NCBI GenBank assembly: GCA_949775045.1
Contig: OX459107.1
Coordinates: 11,497,250-11,561,249, forward strand
From: Metridium senile
Lineage: Eukaryota; Cnidaria; Anthozoa; Actiniaria; Metridiidae
Reading direction: 5' to 3'
Length of the DNA: 64,000 nucleotides
Positions 33,113-45,217 of this stretch are shown here, in pieces. The number at the start of each line of letters is the position of its first letter. Position 1 is the first letter of the stretch. The notes below the pieces were generated by a model. It did no database searches. It was not told the origin of the DNA and saw nothing but the letters and a program-made list of their open reading frames with translations. The translations under genes were made by a program, and so were the position numbers.

Positions 33113-36100
33113 TTAAATTCCTCTACATGCACTAACTACGTTTTCCAAATTAGATGGTCTTGTAAAGCAGTATGTAGTGTTGAATGATGATGTTGATGTA
33201 CAGTGTTCTCTGAGTCGAGGTTCTAAATAAAGGCCAATCAAAGATGATGCAATTAATCCACTAGTCATAGGAATAATAACAATGCTTAATATGAACTCCC
33301 TTTCACTGCCTTCAGACGATTCTCGCACTAATTCTAGACCATTTACGAAAACCAGACCAGCCACAAATCCCCCAATAACACAAAAGAATATTGCAGGTCC
33401 AACCCCTGAAAGAAACCTAAACCAAGACTCCGATACAAAGAACATTAAATCAAAGACAACTACAGATGTCAACAGCCACAAGAGAAGACGCGTAGGAGTG
33501 TACAACCAACCAGGATTGACAATGCCAAGAATACTTCGATGGGACCTACCCAGGACCTCTCCTATCATCACAGCAAGAACGTAATACTGGTAGTGGTCAC
33601 GTATTTGGAACGGAGAGCTGGGATAGGCAATGGTAGTGACGACTGACCCGATAAACGTGTATTCGGCAAAAAAGGTAACGATCCAAGGAACGCCCGTCAG
33701 CATAAATAGCGTTTTGACAGCAAATAGTTTATCTTTGAAGGAAAGGGAGTCTTTTCTGGACGGTTTAGTGTTCTGTTCTGTAAAGCAGTCGACATTGTGG
33801 TCATCTGAAGTGTTAAGTTTACAGTAAAAAGCTTGTTCTCTGGTGGATCGCTTGATTTCTTTCTGTATCAAGTAATAACACACTAGCAATAAGGAGAAGA
33901 GTGGTCCAAAGGTCAGAAGGGTGATATTCGGTGATACGCATAGCCATGTTGTCATAGCTGGAATGAATAAAAAATTATTTAATACTGTGATATAAATTTG
34001 AGAAAATAAGTCAGAAATACTAAATTGTACAGCATTTTCCCGTAACCAGAGTTTTATATGCAAATGAGTCTGTTAATCTAATCTTGTCGAGAATGTTTAC
34101 TTGATCCTAAAACCAATTCTCTATGTTGAAATCGATTTCGAAGTCCTTTACTGCCTTCCTCCATGTGATCCAGACAAATGTTCGGAGAATGCAAAAAGTA
34201 TTCTATTCACACGGGTCTCACTGTACTCATGTATGAGAATTGGAGAAGACCTGGCGGAGCTCTCCAATGGACGATAAAAGAAAGTCGAGGTGAAAGGTTG
34301 GGAGGGTGGGAGGGTGGGGATGAAAAACAATAGGAGAGCAATCCCAGGTCGGGGAACGGAGAGCACAGCAAGACCATAAATAAGTAAGATGTGTAAGCTA
34401 GATACCGTAAAGACTACTGCAGGTTTGACTAAACTGAGTAGTATGCTAATTAATTCTCACACATTTATACTAGTGAGACCGCTGAGAATAGTATTCTATC
34501 CTCGTGCGCAGGAGACCGGATAATAATATTCCGAAATACCTCAAAACATACCCCATACTCAAAACTCAACCCAAAACTCAAACCCAAAACTTAAAGCCCA
34601 AATCTCAAAACAGATATTACTTATGGTAGAGTGGACTAGAACTTTTACCAATACTCAGAAACCAGAAGCATGGAACATGTGAAAATTGCAGAGGAAAATC
34701 ACCGGGGGCAAATGCTCACAAGCTAAACGATATAAATATTACAAGCGTAACACGAAATTCCAAACGGAACTACTGTCATCCACTGAGCCACTTGAAGCAG
34801 ACAAGCTGCGTCATGTAGAAGGTTGTCACAAACGGATCATGAAAGAGAAAGAGCAAAAAAGGCTTATCAGTCTCAACTAAAGAAGAACTTTAAGCATAGG
34901 CGGGTTGGCTCAGGGGATGACAGCCTTTAGCATCAGTAATCTGACTAGGGCATTAGACACCCTTTCAAGACTGTCATCCTAGAGCGGGAAGGGGCCAGGG
35001 CCAGGGTTAGGGCTGGGTATGGATAATGTTTTGAGGCAAAAAATGTAATAAAGGCCAAATTAAAAGCAGCTCAATAAAACCGAAGTTTTATGAGGCAAAA
35101 CACAAAGTAACAAAGCACTCGGCAAACAAATTGCGAGGCAAAATAGCATATCATGCATACAAAAAGTCACGAGATAACAAATAAAATGCCAATCGTTTTA
35201 TGAACGTACAAAAGTGGACTAATTTTTCCACAAAACACGTGCATAAAATACAAAAAACAAAATGCCATGAGATAACAAATAAAATGCCAATCGTCTCATG
35301 AACAAAAGTGGACTAATTTTCCACAAATTGCGAGGCAAAAAATGTAATATTAAAAGGCCAAATAAACAGCAACTCAATAAAACCGATGAAGTTTTATGAG
35401 GCAAAACACAATAAAACAAAGCACTCGACAAACAAATTGCGAGGCAAAATAGCATATCATAAATACAAACGTGAAACTTACTGGGCTGAGAAAAAAGCAC
35501 TTCACAAACTCGGTGTTTATGCATGTGGCAAAATGTAATTAAAAATGCAAATACGGGCATGAGGTACAGTAATTTTACTGTAGAACTGTAGAACTGAACG
35601 TCTCATTCGAAAAAATACAATTTTAAATACAAACACGTGCATGAGATACACGAATCTTAGTTTTGGACTGTTTGAAACTCCCGTCGAAAATATTGTAATG
35701 ATCTAGAAATATTTCATTTGCTAGTGTTTCTACATACCTGTGTAACATAGTGGGCATATCACGTAGCCAATGCCTCCTCCAGTAGAATACCAAGTTAGTG
35801 CCGAGGATTTGAAGTAAGAGGCTAAAGATAGGATAGCAGTATCTGCTACGGCCATGCCGATAATTTCTACACACACTGCAACGAGTTTCCAAATGACGTT
35901 GTTTACAAGTCCAAGAATTGCAAAACAAGCGAGTTGAGAGATAAAAATAACTACCAGCAGAACAAGGTACGGTATTCTCTTCATAAAGAAAGGGAATACA
36001 ACATATGCCACAAGACAAACGAAATAGCTAGCCAATGAGACTGTTGAAGTTTGGATATTACTTCCAACCAGAATATCTTGAGCTGCAGTCGGAATAATGC

Positions 36101-36191
36101 TAAAGCCAATATGATTTATAACAGAAAATACAAGAAATGACGCATTGATAATATTTTTCTCTTTGTCTTGTATTTGTTGCCGCGTACCCAT
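33113..36191 (-). CDS. CLN3 (battenin)-like membrane protein, copy A, intact
   Basis: Two exons: 36191-35738 (151 codons plus 1 nt) and 33957-33113. The GTATGT donor and TTCATTCCAG acceptor join in frame to give 432 residues; human CLN3 is 438. Exon 1 has membrane helices and the CLN3-type Ala-Ala-Gln-Asp-Ile-Leu and Ala-Asp-Thr-Ala-Ile-Leu-Ser-Leu-Ala...Trp-Tyr-Ser-Thr-Gly-Gly-Gly motifs. Exon 2 has a polar loop followed by Phe-Phe-Ala-Glu-Tyr, Gly-Arg-Ser-His-Arg-Ser, Glu-Ser-Trp-Phe-Arg-Phe-Leu and Gly-Leu-Val-Phe-Val-Asn, in the order of CLN3. CLN3 proteins are lysosomal/endosomal multi-pass proteins of the major facilitator fold, linked to glycerophosphodiester export; whether this paralogue shares that job is unknown. 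The intron (1.8 kb) holds direct repeats. Confidence 0.88.
35029..35480. repeat. Direct repeats in the CLN3-A intron
   Basis: The block GAGGCAAAAAATGTAATA ... AACAAATTGCGAGGCAAAAT, about 130-150 bp, occurs at about 35,031-35,155 and 35,331-35,465. The linker AATAAAATGCCAATCGT...AAAGTGGACTAATTTT is also doubled (about 35,180-35,230 and 35,277-35,330). It is absent from the intron of copy B and explains part of the size difference. Confidence 0.75.
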
Positions 36192-37889
36192 GTTGCATTG
36201 ATAGAACGGACAACCTTTTAACCAAAAGCCGAATATTCAAGAGTCGTGTATTATTCTGAAACTTGGCCTTTAAAAAAGAAATTGCAATTAGAATATGATA
36301 ATTTGAATGATAAGAAATAAAAAGTTATGCATGGAACGGGTGGATCAGCGTATAACTGCATTGCAAACGATTCTGCAATTGGGTGTATATTGAACTGAAT
36401 TACGAGTTACCTATATAAAGTTGATAGCTAATGTTTGTTTTTATATGCATTTGCCTAAGAAAATGTACTTTCTATGAAACGTTAATAATTGTACAATGTA
36501 TAATTATTCTTATTTATTCAGTTAAATAAAAGAATCGATCATCCAAATTGTTTATCTTTACCTATATCACTAAGATATATGTCGCTTCGGAAATAAAATA
36601 ATGCTTAGTAAGAGAATAGAAACGCCATGTTGAGTAAATTGAAATAGGTTTTGTGTGTAGTACATATATATAATAATGTATTTTCAATCAGACAATTCGT
36701 TCCTAATCAGCAATTACTCCTGTGGCTTTCGTGTGTACGACTCTCATTATTTGCAAACTAGCTACTACTACGTGCAGTAATTTGACTTCAATCGCTATAA
36801 AATTTAGAGGCGTATACTTGAAAAAAGACACACAATCTAAGACACACAATCCCTTTATACAACGCCATGTGGCCCAATTAAACTTCCTTTGATTATTCCA
36901 CTCAATTCACATGAGCCCGGTCTTTGTTTAGTTGTAACACCACTGTTGCTCTGAATCAATGTGTCCCTGATAGTCTTCTTTGCGTTTCTTTTTTTTTTTC
37001 TTTCTTAATTTCTCTTCGCTGTCCGGTTACAGCGTCACACGCCACACACAACTCCAACTAACTCTCTTACCCTCCAACCTACTCTCGATTTACATAAATA
37101 TGTCATTTAGTACAACGGCTTTTGTTAATTAAATATCGTCTATTGTACGTTAAGCGTACACTAAAAGAATAGCACAATTATATACAGCAACGTCACGGAG
37201 TACTGTGACACCATCATTTATAGCTTCTTCGGTCTTTATCACTAATAAGGAATTTTATCACAGAGCCAAACCTGGCAAAAAGAGGTTGGTGGTGGATTGG
37301 AGGTCGTCGCCGTCGTCATCACCATAGCCATCTTAATCACCATAGCCACCATGCCACCATGCCACCATGCCACCATAGCCATCACCATAGCCATCTCAAT
37401 AACCATGATTAAGATAATGGAAAAAGATAATAGCCCTTTGCGCGATGCTCGTCAATCATCCTCGATAGCGCGTAATAAATTATTTAGAATTTAACTACAG
37501 CCAGTGGAAGTAAAGGAGTGCACACATTACATATCAATTGAAACACTTACAAATTCCAAGGGCTGTTGTCAAATTCTAAAGAATATATTACACGCTATCG
37601 AGGCTGAGGTTGATGGATGAGAACTGTGAAAAGGTTTATTGGACAAACTAGGTTCACATGACGGATTCTTGTAGCTTATGCAATTCTCTATTTTCACATA
37701 ACCATGATGCCTTGTGTTTTTGGGGGGTAGATAGTGTAATTCCACTTGGTTTTATTTGAATTACAATAGCTCTCCCCCCCCCCCCTCCCTCCCTCCCCCC
37801 CCCCCCCTCCAAGGAAAGGCATTATGGTTTTTGTGGAAGTAGAGAATGAAACGATTATTCATATTAAAAATAAAAACACCGCAAAGAGA

Positions 37890-38335
37890 TTGTTATACTT
37901 ACTGACTCTTACTTGAGTCTATATTATTTTCTTGTGTTCCTTTTCTTTCTTTTCTTTTCGTTCTCAGTTTCTTTGAAGAACTTATTCTCAAATTATACCT
38001 CGGAATACAGCCTTCGTAATAAACAATACAAGCCTACCGTTCCTAGGCCCCGTACAGAATATCAAAAGCGGGCATTTAGTTACAGTGGAGCAATACTATG
38101 GAATGACCTGCCTCCACATGTCAGAGAAATAATATCATTCCAAAAATTCAAGGCTTGTATTCAGAAAACGAACGATGTATTCCAAAAGGCTCCACGACAA
38201 ACATGTAAACCAGTATCTTGTTTTTTGTAAATAGAATCTTAATTTTTATTTATAATATTATTGTAACAATTGACTGATGTTTTTATTGTGGATATAAATA
38301 AAATTTCCTTCCTTCCTTCCTTCTTTATAGAGAGA
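37890..38335 (+). mobile_element. 3' fragment of a non-LTR retrotransposon (unit B)
   Basis: The open frame to 38,230 carries Tyr-Ser-Leu-Arg-Asn-Lys...Val-Pro-Arg-Pro-Arg-Thr-Glu-Tyr...Phe-Ser-Tyr-Ser-Gly-Ala-Ile-Leu-Trp-Asn-Asp-Leu-Pro, a common ORF2 C-terminal tail. It is followed by a short 3' UTR, AATAAA and (CCTT)n. Strongly 5'-truncated, and present before the segmental duplication because unit A has it too. Confidence 0.8.
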
Positions 38336-38936
38336 ATACGGCACCTTAGGGTTTACTATAGGTAGAAATAGTTTGTGTTCCTATGATGACGTCACAACAT
38401 GATCTCGACCCTTGGCTTTGGACTACCGCCCATGTTAACACAGAAAGCCCTAAAACTTTAAAGGAACGCTTCTCCAAAATACTTCTCGGATAAAGAAATA
38501 CAGCAACAAAGATTGTCATCTTTCGAGGTTTTCTCATTTAAGTCCACTATGACGATGTTTTTTGTCTCATAATTAAAACACGATCATCATAACGATATGC
38601 CTAAGTGATAGCCCTTCGCCTGTATAGTGCGTGGCCATTCAAAATCTTTTCATATAATTGCCACCTCCAACAAAATGGCGACCAAATCCAAGCATTTTTT
38701 TGGGTGTAATTTTTGATTTGTGTCTTGATTTATGTTTACTACTTTTAATTAATACGGTTGTATTCTTTTATTTTATTCTTAGATTTCTTTTATGATATAA
38801 TTGCCATATATATACCTTAGTATTAATAATCTATGGTTTACTCTCTATGATCTATTGCAGATTTGATTGAATACCTCAGTCTGTGTTAAATTAGGCATGG
38901 CCAATGAGATATCTATTTTCTTAGAAAATTTTCAAT

Positions 38937-40898
38937 TTAAATTCTTCTACATGCACTAACTACGTTTTCCAAATTAGATGGTCTTGTAAAGCAGTATGTA
39001 GTGTTGAATGATGTTGATGTACAGTGTTCTCTGAGTCGAGGTTCTAAATAAAGGCCAATCAAAGATGATGCAAGTATTCCACAGTTCATAGGGGTAAGAG
39101 CAAAGCTTAATATGAATTCCCGTTCACTGCCTTTAGACGATTCTCGCACTATTTCTAGACCATTTACGAAAACCAGACCAGCCACAAATCCCCCCATAAA
39201 ACAAAAGAATATTGCAGGTCCAACCCCTGAAAGAAACCTAAACCAAGACTCCGATATAAAGAACATTAAATCAAAGACAACTACAGATGCCAACAGCCAC
39301 AAGAGAAGACGCGTAGGATTGTACAACCAATCAGGATTGACAATGCCAAGAATACTTCGATGGGACCTACCCAGGACCTCTCCTATCATCACAGCAAGAA
39401 CGTAATACTGGTAGTGGTCACGTATTTGGAACGGAGAGCTGGGATAGGCAATGGTAGTGACGACTGACCCGAAAAACGTGTATTCGGCAAAAAAGGTAAC
39501 GAACCAAGGAACGCCCGTCAGCATAAATAGCGTTTTGGCAGCAAATAGTTTATCTTTGAAGGAAAGGGAGTCTTTTCTGGACGGTTTGGTGTTCTGTTCT
39601 GTACAGCAGTCGACATTGTGGTCATCTGAAGTGTTTAGTTTACAGTAAACAGCTTGTTGTCTGTTGGATCGCTTGATTTCTTTTTTGTATCAAGTAATAA
39701 CACACTAGCAATAAGGAGAAGAGTGGTCCAAAGGTCAGAAGGGTGATATTCGGTGATACGCATAGCCATGTTGTCATAGCTGGAATGAATAAAAAATCAT
39801 TTAATACTGTGATATAAATTTGAGAAAATAAGACAGATATACTAAATTCAGTGTACAGTGTACAGCATTTTCCCGTAACCAGAGTTTTATATGCAAATGA
39901 GTCTGTTAATCTAATCTTGTCGAGAATGTTTACTTGATCCTAAAACTAATTCTGTATTTTTGAAATCGATTTCGAAGTCCTTTACTGCCTTCCTCCATGT
40001 GATCCAGACTGAATGTTCGGAGAACGCAAAAACGGTTAAATTTGTACTGTGGGAGGTGGACTGCGTTTGCAAGTGTTCACACTTTTCGTAGCTTCACTCT
40101 AACATGAATCAGTTTAACATTCAAGAGAGAAAGTACATAAAACATGGAAATGCAGGGGCGGACGGAAGGCGGGGGGATGAACTGGGTGACGTTTGACAAT
40201 CACCCCCAACCCCCAACCCCCCCTGGCCCCCGCTTTTCTGCAGTAAAGTCCCGTTTCAGCAAAGAAAAGCGGGAACATTACGATGTTTGCGCTCTTGTAT
40301 CTGCCGTTATCCGCCAAAAGGATATCAAGTTCACCCCCCTTGTCAAATTTCTGGATCCGCCGCTGAAATCAATAGATCAATAAACGCTTTTCGAAAATAT
40401 GGTAATGGTTTAGAAATATTTCATTTGTTTGTATTTCTACAGACCTGTGTAACATAGTGGGCATATCACATAGCCAATGCCTCCTCCAGTAGAATACCAA
40501 GTTAGTGCCGAGGGTTTGAAGTAAGAGGCTAAAGATAGGATAGCAGTATCTGCTACGGCCATGCCCATAATTTCTACACACACTGCAACTTGTTTCCAAA
40601 TGACGTTGTTTACAAGTCCAAGAATTGCAAAACAAGCGTGTTGAGAGATAAAAATAACTACCAGCAGAACAAGGTACGGTATTCTCTTCATAAAGAAAGG
40701 GAACACAAGAAAAGTCAAAAAACCAACGACATAGCTAGCCAATGAGACTGTTGAAGTTTGGATATTACTTCCAACCAGGATATCTTGAGCTGCGGTCGGA
40801 ATAATGCTAAAGCCAATATGATTTATAACAGCATATACAAGAAATGACGCATTGATAATATTTTTCTCTTTGTCTTGTATTTGTTGCCGCGTACTCAT
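38937..40898 (-). pseudogene. CLN3-like copy B, frameshifted
   Basis: Exon 1 (40898-40445, 454 nt) is open and the same length as in copy A. Its donor is GTCTGT instead of GTATGT. Exon 2 is 39779-38937, with the same acceptor. Near 39,683-39,688 there is one extra base in a T run (TTCTTTTTTG against TTCTTTCTG in copy A). This breaks the frame in the cytosolic loop, just before the Phe-Phe-Ala-Glu-Tyr half. Downstream of it the frame is open for at least 195 codons and well conserved, with one further in-frame codon loss. So this is a very young pseudogene, or an assembly error in a homopolymer; the protein could be functional in the second case. Confidence 0.8.
40153..40365. mobile_element. 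213-bp inverted-repeat element in the CLN3-B intron
   Basis: CAGGGGCGGA at the left and TCCGCCGCTG at the right are inverse with one mismatch, which is hAT-like in form. Subterminal C-rich blocks (CCCCCAACCCCC and TCACCCCCCT) occur. No clear 8-bp duplication was found. Absent from copy A. Confidence 0.5.
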
Positions 40899-41489
40899 GT
40901 TGCATTGACAGAACGGACAACCTTTTAACCAAAAGCCGAATATTCAAGAGTCGTCTATTATTCTGAATCTTGGCCTTTAAAAAAAAAATTGCAATTAGAA
41001 TATGATAATTTGAATAATAAGAAATAAAAAGTTATGCATGGAACGGGTGGATCAGCGTATAACTGAATTGCAAACGATTCTGCAATTGGGTGTATATTGA
41101 ACTGAATTACGAGTTACCTATATAAAGTTGATAGCTAATGTTTGTTTTTATACATTTGCCTAAGAAAAGTTACTTTCTATGAAACGTTTATAATTGTACA
41201 ATGTATAATTATTCTTATTTATTCAGTTAAAAAAAGGAATCGATCATCCAAATTGTTTATCTTTATGGTATAAGATGAGGAGAGGATAAATAAGAGAGCG
41301 AAACTCCTATATTAGCCCGCGCGCCATGTAAATTCACATCCGAGCTATTTTTAATAACACCAAAACACCTTATCCCCCTCCTGAGCGTAAAAATTGGCTT
41401 ACTCCGCTATACTCCCGTGCGCTGAATTTTGTAACTTCCGATCATTTTTGCTACAATCGCTATAAAATTTAGAGGCGTACTTGAAATGG

Positions 41490-42654
41490 TGAACTTTTGA
41501 ACTTTTTCAAAAAAAATAAAACATATTTCAAAATTTTTTGTGAGCGCGCTCAGAAGAAGTTTTGCACGAAAACTAACAAACTTTTACCCGACTTGTATCC
41601 TTTCCAAAAAAAACATCCCGAAAACGTCATGTTAATACCATGCCGGAACGATTTTGCTGTATCTTTTCCGTCCGTTGCTATCGGTAAATATTATAAAAAC
41701 AATGAATTTTTGCAATGAAACAATTGTCCCGTTTTTATTCAAAATCGGTGAGATAAAAGTTTTTATAAACTTTGACAGATTTTTGAGCTAGGTAACAGCT
41801 TTAAAGTCGTTTTAAAAGTTTAGGTCGATTTTTTCCCAAAGAAGTTATTATTTTTTTCTGACAAAATATTATCGATTTTAGTTAAGCTAACATTTTTCTA
41901 AAACTTTATTCTATACATCTAGACAAGTTAGTCCAGCTGCCAACGACCACTGAAATATTAAGCACTTAATGACTGGTCCCGAGGGAAACAGTTAGTTTTG
42001 TTTCCCGAGAATCTCAATGTTTCCCGAGGCTCCGGCCGAGGGGAATAGATCGATTTATTTCCCTCCACGTGACGTGCTCTCGACCAATAAGAAAACGAGT
42101 TTGAATAGGATATATAATAAATCAAATTGTTCGTTTTGTGATAAAAGCATGAAACTTGGCCAGATTACTAACTTCACCAAGGCGATCATTTTGTGATATG
42201 GGGCCATTCAAAATAGGCGCTCGAAGCCGAGTACTGCACATGCCCTAAAATAGGTGTGCATGAAAACGAGGCTTAACCAAAATATATATAATTTTTTTTA
42301 GATTGTTAATCTTCATCTATATTGAAGTATCTTAACAGAAATGTGTTAATTTGAGTTCGATATATTTACTGCGACATCAAATTAAAAAAAATATTTTAGA
42401 TTTTTTAAACACTTATTTGTTCGTTTTTCCGAATAAAATACTAATTTTATCATTTGTGTGTTTCTCCGGAAAAAAAAATGTTTTAAAAAAAATTGTCTTC
42501 CTAGTCTGGGATGTATTCAGTACCAGTCGTAAAAAGTAAGAGTATAAATCTAGCAGAAATTCAGAGCTACAACACAAAAATAACAACATGTTTCAGTCTA
42601 TTTACGATTTGTGTCCTTTTTTGGCGGAAACGACAAGAATATGTTTCGTAGTAA
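41490..42654. other. Gene-free AT-rich interval
   Basis: No supported gene. A short inverted TTTCCCGAG/CTCGGCC region near 41,985-42,060 may be a decayed element. Confidence 0.45.
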
Positions 42655-43482
42655 TGTACGAGTCAAATCCAAAGGTGCCCATCCCCCCCCCCCCCCCCCC
42701 CCCCGGGCAAACCCCGGGCATTTGACAAGACTTGGGTTCCGTATAGTGGGGAATTTGACGCCGATTAGCTACTTGAACGGGCGGGCATTTGACGAGTGTC
42801 GGCCATCTTTAAAAATACCCAGAAAGCATTGGAGTCCTAACCACAGGTAGCCCATGATCAGGCAAAAGTCACACGGGAACGGAAACGAAAAGCAAAGAAT
42901 TGATAAATAGTTTTTCCTTGTTATACACCTATCTCAAAAAACGTCAGAAAGAATTGGCGATTGACGAACAGCGATTGCAAAGGAGCTCTGGGTACTGTTC
43001 TTTCACAAGTAAAATTAAATTGACGAAGTATAAATGCTTGTCTTTGTGTTTTAGAGTCGAAAAGTGCAAAGAAAATCCAAGTTCTTTCAGTTTTTAAGAT
43101 AGATTTGTGAATTATATCGAGATCCATCTTTCGATCGTGCAATCACCAATCAAAAATTGCCAATAACCATTCTCTTCTTCAACGTTTTTTGAAATTTCCC
43201 TTCATATTAGATTGTACAAGTTTTGTCCGCCATGTTCATGAGACATCATGTAGTAGAAGGAAGTTTAAGTATTTTCTTTTCTACTTAAAGTAAAATTTGA
43301 GTTTATCACTGACTCGAGCTCGAGGGGCGGGCATTTGACCATTCTGTTGTTTCAATAGTGGGGCATTTGACTGTTCAGTTTGCCCAGATGGTGGGGAATT
43401 TGACCAATTTTTTTTCAAAAAGTCAAATGCCCGGGGGTTTGCCCGGGGGGGGGATGGGCACCTTTGGATTTGACTCGTACAT
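42655..43482. mobile_element. 828-bp inverted-repeat element with GGGCATTTGAC repeats
   Basis: Ends TGTACGAGTCAAATCC and inverse, continuing AAAGGTGCCCATCCCC. The subterminal regions hold direct copies of GGGCATTTGAC and GGGGAATTTGAC in opposite orientation at the two ends (left 42,716-42,795, right 43,326-43,430). The interior has no coding. Poly-C/poly-G runs at both ends are exact complements. Confidence 0.8.
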
Positions 43483-44023
43483 AAGCACATGTGCTTCTAA
43501 GCCATAATTTGTAATTATTGCAAACAAACGAACTTGAAACTTGATGTGGTGAGGAAACTAGTGAGAAAAAAAGTTGGAACCTGAACTGAATTGTTTATCG
43601 TGAGACCGTAAGTCAAAGTATAGGGTTAATACTGTTTGCTGGTTTCAAAGCTGTGCTTGGTATCTTCTAAAGAAGTTAAAAAAGATAGGACAGAAAAACA
43701 GGTAGTTTGACTTGTTATAAACCTAACAGAGCCTTAGATATAGTGTTTTAGCTAGCGACCTCTTTTTAAAAGAACCATTCAACCATACGAAACAATTTTA
43801 GAATTGTTAACAGATTCAAATAGTAAACTCATCAGTAAATGATGAAATGAATCTGCAGTGTCTCACAGATTTATGTAATATATTTCTACAACTTATATCA
43901 ATAACAGACTGCAGTGTGATAGTGGTATATCAGTATACTAAAGTATATTTCATAACTGATACCATTATATAGTTGTTTACGACGATCATACGGTATTAAT
44001 TATGGAATCTAGACATAGTACTA
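43483..44023. other. Gene-free interval
   Basis: AT-rich; nothing recognisable beyond a short AGTATACTAAAGTATA dyad near 43,930. Confidence 0.4.
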
Positions 44024-44777
44024 GAGCGATTTCACATACTATGCATCCCAGTAGACCGTGACAACCTCGAAATTTTATCGCGACCCGTCGATACGAAAAA
44101 TTGATCACGTGATAGACTTTTTATGTACCACGTGATGATATTCTTCTGTACCACGTGAACAACATTTTTCGTTTGGCGCGGGTTCACATACGATCTTCGA
44201 TCGAATCATAGTGATCGAATCTTCCCACGGCTTCATTTATACTAGTACTTGAAATACTACTTTTGTTTGGCGCGTATGATACAGCATTTCGTTCATTATC
44301 AAACTTCAATTTCAGCTGGTACATCACGTAAACTATGAGTATTGAACCCGCGCCAAACGAAAAATGTTGTTCACGTGGTACAGAAGAATATCATCACGTG
44401 GTACATAAAAAGTCCATCACGTGATCAATTTTTCGTATCGACGGGTCGCGATAAAATTTCGAGGTTGTCACGGTCTACTGGGATGCATAGTAACGCATTT
44501 TAGTATGCTAATGTGTCAAATAATATGCTAGTGAGCTTCGCACGGGTCAGTAGCCATACATACTTATCACAAATTGCTTGCATAAATATGGCAAAAATTA
44601 AGAGATAAAGTATCAGAGCTGGCTATTGTATTATAATGAGCATTTATTAGATAGAACGATAAACGAGATTGCCATATTTATTTGTGTTTTATGTGCATGC
44701 CCCAACGCGAAGCTCATTAGCATTTTATTTTACTCATTTCTCATTAGCATACTAAACTGCGTTATGTGAAATCGCTC
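44024..44777. mobile_element. 754-bp element with TA target, carrying a nested foldback
   Basis: GAGCGATTTCACAT at the left and its inverse at the right, flanked by TA on both sides (44022-44023, 44778-44779). Inside, 44,038-44,492 is a second foldback with arms of about 140 bp starting ACTATGCATCCCAGTAG. Each nested arm has three CACGTG or near-CACGTG sites (GATCACGTGATAG, ACCACGTGATG, ACCACGTGAAC). Confidence 0.8.
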
Positions 44778-45003
44778 TATTTAATAGGTTTATATGTTAA
44801 TACTAAAACAAACTAACAGCAGAGCTTACATATTTCGATCTAAATATCAAACGTACCTTAACCAAGTCAAGTCAAGTGCATCGAGAAATAGCCTTTTTTG
44901 GTCATAATCTTTGATAAAATTTGATTATGTAGTAAAAATGCTCGCCAAGTTTCAAGCTGTGGTGTTCTACTTCGCTAAACTGAATATGAGTGTTGGCTTT
45001 GCG

Positions 45004-45210
45004 CATAGTTAATAGAGGGGAAATAGTTTTATAATTGTTGTCACTGCCTTGCCGCTACGCTCAACTAGTTATGAATAGCTATCTTTGATAATGTATCTAG
45101 CCTCTTTTTGGAATTTTCGCTCTAACTAAAGGGTCTTTGAGCGATGTATTTCTCTTGTAAGAGACGAAAGGAGGATCAGGAAAAATCCTGTTTCCCCTCT
45201 ATTAACTATG
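45004..45210. mobile_element. 207-bp MITE, CATAGTTAATAGAGGGGAAA ends, 7-bp TSD
   Basis: The termini are exact inverses over 20 bp. CTTTGCG flanks both ends (44997-45003, 45211-45217). No coding. Confidence 0.85.
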
Positions 45211-45217
45211 CTTTGCG

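Larger units (their letters stand above)
29376..36830. repeat. Segmental tandem duplication, CLN3 unit A
   Basis: This unit is matched in order by 36,831-41,490: the leader around ACACGCCACACACAACTCC, a CCATAGCCATC microsatellite, a poly-C tract, a LINE 3' fragment and the CLN3-like gene. Differences: the 1,719-bp element is only in A, A has a CLN3 intron about 1.1 kb longer, and the distal ends differ (36,560-36,770 against 41,260-41,450). Confidence 0.85.
36831..41490. repeat. Segmental tandem duplication, CLN3 unit B
   Basis: Direct copy of 29,376-36,830 without the 1,719-bp element. It starts with a local repeat (AAGACACACAATCTAAGACACACAATCC) at the junction. It ends around GCTATAAAATTTAGAGGCGT (36,798 in A, 41,459 in B). 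Confidence 0.85.

Noticed and set aside
42611..43490. Short Pro-rich ORFs near 42.6 and 43.3 kb
   Set aside because: They are the C/G-rich inverted ends of one mobile element read in opposite directions.
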